From the NCBI GenBank assembly GCA_025351765.1, contig JANXVH010000101.1, positions 1 through 64,000 on the forward strand: a stretch of 64,000 nt of DNA, in the 5' to 3' direction. The position numbers were made by a program, and so were the translations under genes. How positions within the stretch are numbered: position 1 is the first letter of the stretch; each line of letters starts with the position of its first letter. The notes beneath the pieces are model-generated. The model searched no databases and was not told the DNA's origin. It saw only the letters and a program-made list of their open reading frames with translations. This document shows positions 8,272 through 16,793 of this stretch, piece after piece. This DNA comes from Pedobacter sp. GTDB lineage: Bacteria; Bacteroidota; Bacteroidia; Sphingobacteriales; Sphingobacteriaceae.

Positions 8272-9867
8272 ATGGAAAAAATTAATATACTGATAGTCGA
8301 CGATCGACCGGAAAACATCATTGCACTTGAAGCGCTGTTACAGAGGGCTGACATTAACATCATTACTACTACCAACCCTAACGAAGCTTTAAGGCTATCT
8401 TGGGAAATGGACATTGCAATTGCTTTAGTTGATGTTCAAATGCCAGAAATGGATGGCTTTGAATTGGTAGAAATTTTAAAAAGTAATCCAAGGACAAAAG
8501 ATATCCTGATCATATTTGTAACTGCGATATCAAAGGAAACAAAATACGCCGTTAAAGGTTTAAATACCGGTGCAGTTGATTATCTCTATAAACCCCTTGA
8601 TCCGTTCGTTACATCAGCAAAAGTAGATTCATTTATACAGTTTGTAAGAAATCAGCGGGAGATAAAACAAAAAAATAAAGAACTGGAAGCCTACCAAAAA
8701 GAACTTATCAAGGCTAAAGAAGCAGCAGAACAAGGTAAAAGAATTAAGGAAAACTTTTTGGCAAATATGAGTCATGAGCTCCGCACACCTATAAATGGGA
8801 TTATAGGGATTGCCCACGTTTTAGAAAAAACCAATTTATCTGTAGAGCAACAAGAAATGGTCAAATTGCTTGAAATTTCTTCTAGTTCCCTGTTGGGAGT
8901 TATCAACGATATATTAGATCTTTCGAAAATTGAGGCTGGAAAATTCCGCATTAACAGAAATGACACTGATCTGATTGGCTTATGTGATGTGGTCGTTAAC
9001 CTGTTACGGATCAGGGCAAAGGAAAAGAAATTGGAGCTGATTACCATACTGGATCCAGATCTACCAAAACATATTATTGCAGATTCGCTTAGGTTAAACC
9101 AGATCTTAATGAACCTGATAGGTAACGCCATCAAGTTTACATCTGAAGGCAGTGTGACCTTAAAGGTTGATGTAGTAAACGCCAAGGGGAATAACGTTAG
9201 GATTAAATTTGCCGTTATTGATACGGGTATTGGTATTGCTAAAGAAAATATAGAGAAAATTTTTGAAACATTTGAACAGGCAGATGATCAAACCACCACT
9301 AACTTCGGAGGTACGGGTCTTGGCCTGTCTATTGTTAAAAATTTGGCAAAGCTTAAAGGCGGTAGTTTAGAGGTGCATAGTGAAATTAACAAGGGAAGTA
9401 CTTTTTGCTTTGAAAACTGGTATCAGATAAGTAAAGATGTGAAAACGGTTGTAAAAAAAACAAAGGAAACCTTACTGCCTTTTACTAACCTTAAAGTACT
9501 GGTTGCCGAAGATAACCCAATCAATAAATTTCTGATTATTAAAATTTTGAAAGATTGGAAGGTGGAAGCAGATGTAGTTGAGAACGGTAAAGAAGCGATA
9601 GACAAACTTAGGGATAATGACTACGATATTATTCTTATGGATACTTTTATGCCGGTTATGAATGGTCTTGATGCTATAAAATTGATCAGGAATGGTGTTG
9701 CACCTGGCAAGGAAAACATCCCTATCATTACTTTTTCTGCAGCTGTAATGGAAAACGATAAGAAAACTGCAATGGAAGCAGGAGCGAATGATGTGGTTAG
9801 TAAACCATTTGAACTGGAAGCACTGCATCGAAAACTAATGATGTATACCTCTGCAACTACTGATTAA
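8272..9867 (+). CDS. REC-HisKA-HATPase-REC hybrid histidine kinase
   Basis: I start at ATG (MEKINILIVDDRPENI); an in-frame TTG three codons upstream is less likely. The 531-residue soluble protein has an N-terminal receiver (Asp about 54 in ALVDVQMPEMDGFE), a short coiled linker, HisKA with phospho-His about 168 (ANMSHELRTPINGI), HATPase_c (NLIGNAIKFT, DTGIGIA, GGTGLGLSI) and a C-terminal receiver with Asp about 457 (ILMDTFMPVMNG). There is no transmembrane segment or sensory domain. It therefore probably takes its input from another phosphodonor, plausibly the CHASE3 kinase two genes upstream. It overlaps pth convergently by 11 nt. Confidence 0.92.
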   Translation: MEKINILIVDDRPENIIALEALLQRADINIITTTNPNEALRLSWEMDIAIALVDVQMPEMDGFELVEILKSNPRTKDILIIFVTAISKETKYAVKGLNTGAVDYLYKPLDPFVTSAKVDSFIQFVRNQREIKQKNKELEAYQKELIKAKEAAEQGKRIKENFLANMSHELRTPINGIIGIAHVLEKTNLSVEQQEMVKLLEISSSSLLGVINDILDLSKIEAGKFRINRNDTDLIGLCDVVVNLLRIRAKEKKLELITILDPDLPKHIIADSLRLNQILMNLIGNAIKFTSEGSVTLKVDVVNAKGNNVRIKFAVIDTGIGIAKENIEKIFETFEQADDQTTTNFGGTGLGLSIVKNLAKLKGGSLEVHSEINKGSTFCFENWYQISKDVKTVVKKTKETLLPFTNLKVLVAEDNPINKFLIIKILKDWKVEADVVENGKEAIDKLRDNDYDIILMDTFMPVMNGLDAIKLIRNGVAPGKENIPIITFSAAVMENDKKTAMEAGANDVVSKPFELEALHRKLMMYTSATTD

Positions 9868-10417
9868 AAGCAGTCATTGTTTTTGCCGGACCCGCCGTTA
9901 CAAAGCTTTTTATAATTTCCACGCTTCTGTCAATTAGCGCAGGCAGCTCTGGGATTTCATCTCTATCAAAGTTTGACAGCACATAATCTGCTTGTCCGCC
10001 TCTTCCAAAATTATCGCTGATTCCGAAACGTATCCTCGGATAAGCTTGTCCACCGCACAATCCTTCTATACTTTTCAGGCCGTTATGTCCAGCGCTACTG
10101 CCTTGTAATTTCAGCCTCAGTTTTCCTAAAGGTAACGCAAGATCATCAACCAGCACAAGCACATTTTCAATAGGGATTTGTAGTTCGTGCATCCAATAAT
10201 TGACGGATTTACCACTTAAATTCATAAAGGTAGTAGGTTTAATCACGTGAAGTTTTTTCCCATTATAGGAAACCTCTGCGTGATAAGCTAATTTGGAATT
10301 GCTATAACTTCCTTCAAGGTTTTTAACCAATTTATCTGCTATAAGAAAACCTATATTATGACGTGTATAAGTATATTCTGGACCAATGTTCCCTAAACCA
10401 ACAATTAAGTATTTCAT
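9857..10417 (-). CDS. pth: Peptidyl-tRNA hydrolase
   Basis: A complete 186-residue protein of the usual Pth length. It cleaves the ester bond of peptidyl-tRNAs released by stalled ribosomes and recycles tRNA in the cytoplasm. The N-terminus KYLIVGLGNIGPEYTYTRHN contains the catalytic His in the conserved TRHNIGF context. It is followed by KPTTFMNLSG, VLVDDLALPLGKLRL and GSSAGHNGLKSI. The prs, rplY/ctc, pth gene order is a known conserved linkage in bacteria (for example in Bacillus) and is kept here. A hairpin terminator separates pth from rplY, and pth has its own TATCTTTG box 7 nt before the ATG. Confidence 0.97.
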   Translation of the reverse strand: MKYLIVGLGNIGPEYTYTRHNIGFLIADKLVKNLEGSYSNSKLAYHAEVSYNGKKLHVIKPTTFMNLSGKSVNYWMHELQIPIENVLVLVDDLALPLGKLRLKLQGSSAGHNGLKSIEGLCGGQAYPRIRFGISDNFGRGGQADYVLSNFDRDEIPELPALIDRSVEIIKSFVTAGPAKTMTAFNQ

Positions 10418-10424
10418 CTAGGCA

Positions 10425-10432
10425 CAAAGATA
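10425..10432 (-). promoter_or_regulatory. -7 box of pth
   Basis: TATCTTTG on the minus strand, 7 nt upstream of the pth ATG. It suggests that pth is transcribed separately, downstream of the rplY terminator. Confidence 0.45.
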
Positions 10433-10446
10433 ATATTTTGCTGATA

Positions 10447-10485
10447 TGAAAAAAGGCGGTACAGATGTGATCTATACCGCCTTTT
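10447..10485 (-). terminator. Rho-independent terminator after rplY
   Basis: A perfect 11-bp stem (10451-10461 with 10475-10485) with a 13-nt loop. On the minus strand it is followed by a run of six T. It lies 21 nt past the rplY stop codon. Confidence 0.85.
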
Positions 10486-10506
10486 AGGTTATAAGAAGTA
10501 ACTAAA

Positions 10507-11085
10507 TTATTTCTTACCGCCAGTTTGTTCTGCTTGTTTTAATGCTCTTGACATACCTACTGATACGATGGTATCTTCAGGAGTGTTTGTTATCACGTAG
10601 TTTCCTTTAGCAAGGTCACGTACACGGAACAAATTGCCAACTTCTAACTTCGAAATGCTTACCTCAACAGCCTGAGGCATGTCTTTAGGTAATGCCTTTA
10701 AACGCAGTTTACGCAACTTTTGCACCAATTTACCACCCATTTTAACACCTGGAGAAGTTCCTACCAACTTAATTGGAATCTCCATCACGATTTCTTTGTC
10801 GTCAAATAACTGAAGAAAATCTACGTGTAAAAGTAGATCAGTTAAAGGGTGAAATTGTAATTCTTTGATAATAGCCTTAACCTTTTTTGTGCCGAGGGTG
10901 ATCTCAACAAAATTAGCCTCTGGAGTATAAATAGCATCCTTCAACTCGGTTGTTACAACAGCAAAATGTGCTTGTTCTTTACCACCATACAATACTGCAG
11001 GAACTTTGCCTTCATAGCGAAGCTCTTTAGCATCGCGTTTCCCTACGTTCTCTCTTGGAGAACCGCTAATTGCGATTGTTTTCAT
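10507..11085 (-). CDS. rplY: 50S ribosomal protein L25 / general stress protein Ctc
   Basis: 192 residues, the long (TL5/CTC) form with an N-terminal 5S-rRNA-binding domain (KTIAISGSPRENVGKRDAKE, then GKVPAVLYGG) and a C-terminal beta-rich domain (IPIKLVGTSPGVKMGG). It binds 5S rRNA in the central protuberance of the large subunit. A short Lys-rich tail (EQTGGKK) ends the protein. It lies between prs and pth, a conserved neighbourhood. The 53-nt gap to prs contains a perfect 16-bp palindrome 15 nt before the start, so prs read-through and a separate signal are both possible. Confidence 0.96.
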   Translation of the reverse strand: MKTIAISGSPRENVGKRDAKELRYEGKVPAVLYGGKEQAHFAVVTTELKDAIYTPEANFVEITLGTKKVKAIIKELQFHPLTDLLLHVDFLQLFDDKEIVMEIPIKLVGTSPGVKMGGKLVQKLRKLRLKALPKDMPQAVEVSISKLEVGNLFRVRDLAKGNYVITNTPEDTIVSVGMSRALKQAEQTGGKK

Positions 11086-11100
11086 GTTTTTAAATGTTTT

Positions 11101-11116
11101 GGAACTTTAAAGTTCC
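11101..11116. promoter_or_regulatory. 16-bp perfect palindrome in the prs-rplY gap
   Basis: GGAACTTTAAAGTTCC is perfectly symmetrical and sits 15 nt upstream of the rplY ATG. It could be a protein-binding site or a small hairpin that attenuates read-through from prs. No T-run follows, so it is not a canonical terminator. Confidence 0.35.
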
Positions 11117-11138
11117 GGTATATAAATAATTATTAAAA

Positions 11139-12080
11139 TTAAACTTTAAACAAGTCGCTAATAGAACCATGCTCATTTACATTGGCAATAGCCTTTGCAA
11201 ATAACGGAGCAGTGCTCAGCACCCTGATTTTTGAACCTTGTTGCTTTAGTGGAATCGTATCAGTAACGATTAATTCGGTTAACATAGAATTCTCTATGGT
11301 TTCGTAGGCATTTCCGGAAAGTACGGGGTGCGTACAAACCGCCCTTACACTTTTGGCACCTTTTTCCATGATCAAAGCAGCAGCCTTTGCTAGTGTACCA
11401 GCTGTATCGCAAATATCATCTATCAATACGATGTCCATTCCTGTTACATCACCTATGATAGACATCGATTCAATCTCATTGGCACGTTTACGACGCTTAT
11501 CGCAAATAACAACCTCTGCATTGAAGAACTTTGCAAACGTACGTGCTCTATAAGACCCACCCATATCTGGTGATGCAATAGTTAAATTCTCTAAACCAAG
11601 GCTTTTGATGTAAGGGACAAAAACTACTGATCCGTCTAAGTGATCAACTGGTATATCAAAAAACCCCTGGATCTGCGCAGCATGAAGATCCATTGTCATT
11701 ATCCTGTGAATTCCAGCAGATTTTAAAAGATTAGCTACAAGTTTTGCTCCGATTGCTACCCTCGGCCTGTCTTTTCTATCCTGTCTTGCCAAACCATAAT
11801 AAGGTACAACGGCGGTGATATAATGAGCAGATGCCCTTTTGGCGGCATCAATCATTAATAGCAACTCCATTAAATTATCGGAAGGCTGGTAAGTGGATTG
11901 TATGATAAAAACATCACATCCTCTAACTGTTTCATCATAAGAAGGCTGAAACTCCCCATCGCTAAATTTGTTAAGCGTAACGTTTCCTAACGGCTTACCG
12001 TATTGCTCGGCAATCTTAAAGGCTAAATCTTTAGTGCCTGTACCGGCAAAAAGCTTAACTGGGTTGAATTGCAATGGCAT
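11139..12080 (-). CDS. prs: Ribose-phosphate pyrophosphokinase (PRPP synthetase)
   Basis: A complete class I PRPP synthetase of 313 residues, the normal length. It converts ribose-5-phosphate and ATP to PRPP for purine, pyrimidine, histidine and NAD synthesis. Visible motifs are FSDGEFQPSYDETVRG near the N-terminus, the catalytic flexible-loop region YYGLARQDRKDRPRVAIGAK, and the PRPP-binding loop IVLIDDICDTAGTLAKAA. It lies downstream of tRNA-Gln and its terminator and upstream of rplY. A promoter would have to sit in the about 25 nt between that terminator and the ATG, or expression depends on read-through. Confidence 0.97.
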   Translation of the reverse strand: MPLQFNPVKLFAGTGTKDLAFKIAEQYGKPLGNVTLNKFSDGEFQPSYDETVRGCDVFIIQSTYQPSDNLMELLLMIDAAKRASAHYITAVVPYYGLARQDRKDRPRVAIGAKLVANLLKSAGIHRIMTMDLHAAQIQGFFDIPVDHLDGSVVFVPYIKSLGLENLTIASPDMGGSYRARTFAKFFNAEVVICDKRRKRANEIESMSIIGDVTGMDIVLIDDICDTAGTLAKAAALIMEKGAKSVRAVCTHPVLSGNAYETIENSMLTELIVTDTIPLKQQGSKIRVLSTAPLFAKAIANVNEHGSISDLFKV

Positions 12081-12104
12081 TATTGAAAAGTATCAATAGT
12101 GGTT

Positions 12105-12140
12105 AAAAAAAATCGGATTGCGGTTTCTCACAATCCGAAT
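12105..12140 (-). terminator. Rho-independent terminator after tRNA-Gln
   Basis: On the minus strand TCGGATTG (12131-12138 complement) pairs with CAATCCGA (12113-12120 complement) across a 10-nt loop. A run of T follows. It is placed to end the tRNA-Gln transcript. Confidence 0.8.
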
Positions 12141-12149
12141 ATTATTTAG

Positions 12150-12220
12150 TTGCCCGACCAGGATTCGAACCTAGACAAACGGTACCAAAAACCGTTGTAC
12201 TACCTTTATACTATCGGGCA
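12150..12220 (-). tRNA. tRNA-Gln (anticodon TTG)
   Basis: The minus strand folds as a full cloverleaf. The acceptor stem TGCCCGA pairs with TCGGGCA. The D arm contains GGTAG. The anticodon stem ACGGT/ACCGT encloses the loop TTTTGGT, giving anticodon TTG for CAA/CAG glutamine codons. The T arm carries TTCGAAT. The discriminator base is A and the 3' CCA is not encoded. At 71 nt it has a short variable loop. A strong promoter and a hairpin terminator flank it, so it appears monocistronic. Confidence 0.96.
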
Positions 12221-12254
12221 ATCTTCCACTAAAGAGTTACTTTTAAATGGAATG

Positions 12255-12284
12255 CAAATTTACGTACATTTTTCACTTCTGCAA
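12255..12284 (-). promoter_or_regulatory. Promoter of tRNA-Gln
   Basis: On the minus strand TTG is followed by exactly 19 nt and then TAAATTTG, a full match to the Bacteroidota -33/-7 arrangement. It ends about 35 nt before the mature tRNA 5' end. Confidence 0.7.
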
Positions 12285-12520
12285 TACCGCGCACCAAAAA
12301 ATGTGAAATAATTTAATCCCTGCTATATTGGAGTTTGAAAATCAGTATTTTAAAATAGATTCAATGGAACATTTTAAGATCGCCCTAGCGAAATACAAGC
12401 TACGGGATACGATAACAAAAGTGTTAAACCGTAGCAGTTGTATACATATTATCAATCTTATTCTTTATTTTCGGCAGCGATTAATAGCACATTAATCATA
12501 TTAACAACTTTGACAAAGAA
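12285..12520. other. Intergenic region upstream of the DUF2723 gene
   Basis: Together with the tRNA promoter this forms a gap of about 300 bp. It holds an unconvincing 43-codon ATG frame (12364-12495) and AT-rich sequence. An imperfect box, CAACTTTG, lies about 10 nt before the DUF2723 ATG and may serve as its -7 element. I see no RNA structure or repeat here. Confidence 0.4.
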
Positions 12521-15500
12521 ATGAATTACTCAAAAATCAATAACATTACCGGCTGGCTTTGTTTTGGAGTGGCTACTTTAACTTATATTTTAACATTAGA
12601 ACCTTCAGTAAGTTTTTGGGATTGCGGCGAATTTATTGCCTCGGCCTTAAAAATGCAGGTAGTCCACCAACCTGGTGCTCCTCTATTCCTGATGATACAA
12701 CGGTTCTTCTCACTTTTCGCCTTTGGTCAGCTCAATAAAGTAGCTTACTTTATGAATCTAGGCTCAGCAATATCCAGTGGAGCAACTATTCTATTCTTGT
12801 TCTGGACCATCACTGCGCTTGCTAAAAAAGTGTTAATAAAAGAAAATGAGGAGGTAACAAAGTCAAACCTCATCTCAATAATGGGCGCAGGTATTGTTGG
12901 CGCATTGGCTTATACATTTTCTGATAGCTTTTGGTTCTCAGCTGTGGAATCTGAAGTATATGCGTTATCGTCATTATTTACTGCAATCGTTTTTTGGGCA
13001 ATCTTAAAATGGGAAGCCAATGCTAACGAACCCCGAGCCGATAGGTGGTTGTTATTTATTGCATACATCATGGGTCTCTCCATCGGTATTCACTTACTAA
13101 ACCTTCTTACAATTCCTGCCATCGCTTTTGTATATTACTTTAAGAAAACTCAAAAAACCACGACAGCCGGTATATTTAAAACCGGCGCGATAGGTGTTTT
13201 AATACTTGCCTTTATACAATACGGCATTATCCAGTACATTGTATCTTTTGGTGCATATTTCGATCTATTCTTTGTTAATACACTGGGCATGGGATTTGGT
13301 ACAGGTGTAACATTCTTTGCTATTTTAGTAATCGTAGGATTTGTATGGGGAATCAGGTTTTCTATTAAGCATCAGAAAAAAATCCTAAATCTTGCACTAC
13401 TTTCTACAGTGCTAATCATTTTTGGATATGGATCTTTTGCCATGATCATCATCAGGGCAAAAGCGAACCCTAACTTAAATAACAGTAACCCAGATAATGC
13501 TTTTTCATTTCTAGGGTACCTAAACAGGGAACAATATGGAGACAGACCTTTACTTTTTGGACCTAACTATAATTCTGAAGCTGTTGAATATCAAGAAGGA
13601 AAAACCTTGTATCGTAAGGGAGCAGATAAATACGAAGAGGCAGGCAAAAAAACGGATGCTGTATACGATAGAACAACTCCTTTTCCGAGAATGTACAGTG
13701 ACGATCCAAGGCATGTAGGTTATTACAAAGATATGATGGGTTTTGATGATACCCATTTCCCTACACTATTTGATAATATTGGTTTCTTCTTTGCTTATCA
13801 AACCGGACAAATGTACATGCGTTACTTTATGTGGAATTTCGCCGGGAAACAAAATGACGATCAGGGACAAGGCAGTGTTTATGAAGGGCAATGGTTAAGT
13901 GGCATTAAATTTATTGATGCAATCAGATTGGGGGATCAAAGTCATCTGCCACCTACAATAACCGAGAACAAAGCATACAACCGCTTTTTCTTTCTTCCAT
14001 TGATACTTGGTTTATTAGGGGCTATATGGCACTTTAAACGCAATCAAAAAGATGCTGGAATCATCGCTTTACTATTTTTCTTTACAGGCATGGCCATTGT
14101 GCTATACCTTAATCAGAAGCCACTGGAACCGAGAGAACGTGATTATGCCTATGCCGGATCGTTTTATGCGTATGCAATATGGATAGGACTAGGTGTTTTA
14201 GCCATCAGAGAATGGCTCGCAAAAAAGGTTACACCAGTTAACGCTGGCATATTTGCAACAGTCATTGCGCTTTTTGCTGCACCAGTTATTATGGCACAAC
14301 AAGGATGGGATGATCATGACAGGTCCACCAAATTTGTAGCGCATGATATTGCCGTTGATTATTTACAATCGTGCGCACCAAATTCTATACTATTTACTTA
14401 TGGTGATAATGACACTTACCCACTCTGGTATGCGCAGGAAGTTGAAAACATTAGGCCTGATATCCGTTTGGTAAATTTAAGTTTGTTTGATACAGACTGG
14501 TACATCAACGGCATGAAGCGCAAGCAGAATGAATCTGAGCCCTTGCCCATTACCATGAAAGAATCTCAATACGTACAAGGAGAACGTGACATCATGTATT
14601 ATCAGGATTATAAAATTGCCGGCCATATAGAATTAAACAAAATTCTTGAGGTATTATTGTCGGATAATGATGATGATAAAATGCCTTTACAGGCTGGCAG
14701 GAAGGCAAATTTCATCCCTACTAAGAATTTTAAACTGACTGTTAATCGAGAGGACGTGATTAAAAACGGCGTTGTAAGTCTTGCTGATTCTTCAAAAATT
14801 GCTCCTGAATTAGTATGGACCTTTAAAGAAAACTATGTAACCAAAGGAAAACTAGCTTTGTTGGATATATTGGTTCATAACAATTGGAAGAGACCAATTT
14901 ATTTTGCAAGCACAGTTCCTTCTGATCAATATCTTGGCTTAGATAACTATTTGTATAATGAGGGGCTTGCACTTCGCCTGATCCCGCTTAAAGTAGATAC
15001 TGCAGTTACTGGTAAAACCGAGCTCTTAAACACTCCGGTTTTGTATAACAACATTATGAATAAATTTGTATGGGGAAATATTAAAAATGCAAGGTACTTG
15101 GATACCCAGTCTACAGATGATGTATCTATCTTCAGCAACATCTTTAATAACACCATGATCGGCTTGATCAATGCAGGGAAGACTGAAGATGCTAAAAAGG
15201 TTGCAGCCAAGTATTTTGAAGTGATGCCAGATAAGTTTTATGGATTAAGATCAATGATGGGAATGTATTTTATGGCAGAGAACTTATACGCCGTGAATGA
15301 AACTCAAAAAGCCAATTCCATGATAGAAAAATCTGCAGCATATATTCAAAAGGAATTAACTTACTTGGCTGATATTTCTGCAAGTAAGAACAAGTTAACC
15401 GGCACACAAAACATCCAGTTAGGCTTGTCATTCTTAAACCAAATGGCAAGAACTACTACCAAGTATAAGCAAACGAAATTGAGTCAGGAACTACTTACAC

Positions 15501-15550
15501 AGTACAATACACTAGAAGGTCGCTTTGGTAGGTTTTCAAGTCCGCAATAA
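12521..15550 (+). CDS. DUF2723 membrane protein (TMEM260/PMT-like glycosyltransferase)
   Basis: A 1009-residue polytopic protein of the DUF2723 family. The N-terminal half has roughly a dozen transmembrane segments. The hallmark motif SFWDCGEFIASALKMQ lies at about residues 30-45, with acidic residues placed as in GT-C protein O-mannosyltransferases. The C-terminal half is largely extracytoplasmic (NSILFTYGDNDTYPLWYAQ, then IRPDIRLVNLSL) and ends in helical, TPR-like sequence. The related eukaryotic protein TMEM260 is a protein O-mannosyltransferase. Bacteroidota are known to O-glycosylate exported proteins, so a role in surface protein glycosylation is reasonable but inferred. It ends at a very strong bidirectional terminator shared with accA. 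Confidence 0.88.
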   Translation: MNYSKINNITGWLCFGVATLTYILTLEPSVSFWDCGEFIASALKMQVVHQPGAPLFLMIQRFFSLFAFGQLNKVAYFMNLGSAISSGATILFLFWTITALAKKVLIKENEEVTKSNLISIMGAGIVGALAYTFSDSFWFSAVESEVYALSSLFTAIVFWAILKWEANANEPRADRWLLFIAYIMGLSIGIHLLNLLTIPAIAFVYYFKKTQKTTTAGIFKTGAIGVLILAFIQYGIIQYIVSFGAYFDLFFVNTLGMGFGTGVTFFAILVIVGFVWGIRFSIKHQKKILNLALLSTVLIIFGYGSFAMIIIRAKANPNLNNSNPDNAFSFLGYLNREQYGDRPLLFGPNYNSEAVEYQEGKTLYRKGADKYEEAGKKTDAVYDRTTPFPRMYSDDPRHVGYYKDMMGFDDTHFPTLFDNIGFFFAYQTGQMYMRYFMWNFAGKQNDDQGQGSVYEGQWLSGIKFIDAIRLGDQSHLPPTITENKAYNRFFFLPLILGLLGAIWHFKRNQKDAGIIALLFFFTGMAIVLYLNQKPLEPRERDYAYAGSFYAYAIWIGLGVLAIREWLAKKVTPVNAGIFATVIALFAAPVIMAQQGWDDHDRSTKFVAHDIAVDYLQSCAPNSILFTYGDNDTYPLWYAQEVENIRPDIRLVNLSLFDTDWYINGMKRKQNESEPLPITMKESQYVQGERDIMYYQDYKIAGHIELNKILEVLLSDNDDDKMPLQAGRKANFIPTKNFKLTVNREDVIKNGVVSLADSSKIAPELVWTFKENYVTKGKLALLDILVHNNWKRPIYFASTVPSDQYLGLDNYLYNEGLALRLIPLKVDTAVTGKTELLNTPVLYNNIMNKFVWGNIKNARYLDTQSTDDVSIFSNIFNNTMIGLINAGKTEDAKKVAAKYFEVMPDKFYGLRSMMGMYFMAENLYAVNETQKANSMIEKSAAYIQKELTYLADISASKNKLTGTQNIQLGLSFLNQMARTTTKYKQTKLSQELLTQYNTLEGRFGRFSSPQ

Positions 15551-15570
15551 AAGATAGCGGCATTCTCTAT

Positions 15571-15614
15571 AATTAAAAAGGGGTAGCAATTAAAATTGCT
15601 ACCCCTTTTTAATT
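15571..15614. terminator. Bidirectional terminator between the DUF2723 gene and accA
   Basis: A perfect 21-bp inverted repeat with a 2-nt centre. The G/C-rich part (GGGGTAGC) is flanked by A-runs on the left and T-runs on the right. It would terminate both convergent genes. Confidence 0.92.
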
Positions 15615-15628
15615 ATGTTCTTTATCTA

Positions 15629-16591
15629 TTATTCCACAACAACTCCCATTGCGCAGAATTTATCTATTCTGTTAGAAACCATTTTTTCAGTTTTCTCTTT
15701 CATTAATTCCTTCAGATCCTTCAATATCTGTGCCTTTACTGTTTCTGCCATCGCCTCAGGATTCTGATGCGCGCCACCAAGCGGTTCTTTTATGATGCCG
15801 TCTATCAAATGATTTTTAAGCATATCATCTGAAGTAAGTTTCAAACAATCTGCCGCTCTTTCCTTGTAATCCCAGCTTCTCCATAAAATGGATGAACAAG
15901 ATTCAGGAGAAATCACAGAATACCATGTGTGTTCAAGCATGTAAACTTTATCCCCGATACCAATACCCAAAGCACCACCAGAGGCACCCTCACCAACAAC
16001 AAAACAAAGAATAGGAACTTTTAAGATTGACATCTCGAGCAAATTCCTTGCAATCGCTTCTCCTTGTCCTCTTTCTTCAGCCTCAAGGCCTGGATATGCG
16101 CCCATAGTATCGATAAAAGAAATGACTGGTTTATTAAACTTTTCCGCAAGTCTCATTAGGCGCAATGCCTTGCGGTAACCTTCAGGATTAGCCATACCGA
16201 AGTTACGATACTGTCGCTCTTTTGTATTTTTTCCTTTCTGATGGCCAATAATCATAACAGACTGACCACCAATAGTAGCAAAGCCACCTATAATCGCCTT
16301 GTCATCCTTCACGGTTCTATCTCCATGCATCTCTATGAAATCCTCGCAGATCATGCTGATATAATCTAAAGTTTGTGGCCTTTCAGGATGGCGGGACATT
16401 TGAACCTTCTGCCAACCTGTTAAATTATCATAAAGATTGTTCTGGGTTTCCACTAACTTCTCTTCCAGTTCAGTTAAAGTGGCAGACATGTCTACTTTTG
16501 TTTTATCGGCAACCTGTTTCACCTTATCAATCTGCTGTGCCAATTCAGCCAAAGGCTTTTCAAAATCAAATGATGTTTTTATCTGTTCCAT
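15629..16591 (-). CDS. accA: Acetyl-CoA carboxylase carboxyltransferase subunit alpha
   Basis: 320 residues, the standard AccA length. With AccD it transfers the carboxyl group from carboxybiotin to acetyl-CoA, giving malonyl-CoA, the first committed step of fatty acid synthesis. The N-terminus is helical ([18 protein letters not shown]). The carboxyltransferase domain shows [55 protein letters not shown] and the oxyanion-hole region [13 protein letters not shown]. The gene is monocistronic here and divergent from the fatty acid desaturase gene, whose product acts in the same lipid pathway. Confidence 0.97.
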   Translation of the reverse strand: MEQIKTSFDFEKPLAELAQQIDKVKQVADKTKVDMSATLTELEEKLVETQNNLYDNLTGWQKVQMSRHPERPQTLDYISMICEDFIEMHGDRTVKDDKAIIGGFATIGGQSVMIIGHQKGKNTKERQYRNFGMANPEGYRKALRLMRLAEKFNKPVISFIDTMGAYPGLEAEERGQGEAIARNLLEMSILKVPILCFVVGEGASGGALGIGIGDKVYMLEHTWYSVISPESCSSILWRSWDYKERAADCLKLTSDDMLKNHLIDGIIKEPLGGAHQNPEAMAETVKAQILKDLKELMKEKTEKMVSNRIDKFCAMGVVVE

Positions 16592-16793
16592 AAGCGGGCT
16601 GTAAAAATAGGAATTTTATTTTTAATGCAGATACTTTCAATTCAAAGCCTAACTAATTTGAAAACAAATCTTTAATCGATCAGTTTTCGTAACTTAATAA
16701 TAATGTCTTATAGTAAGCACCGTATATATAATTGTATTATATTAGCTATCATTCAAAGGGATAAAACGAAAAAAATACAGGAAAATAAAAATA

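Noticed and set aside
12364-12495. 43-codon ATG frame upstream of the DUF2723 gene
   Set aside because: No signal peptide, no recognisable motif and no good promoter or ribosome site. Frames of this length are expected by chance in AT-rich intergenic DNA.
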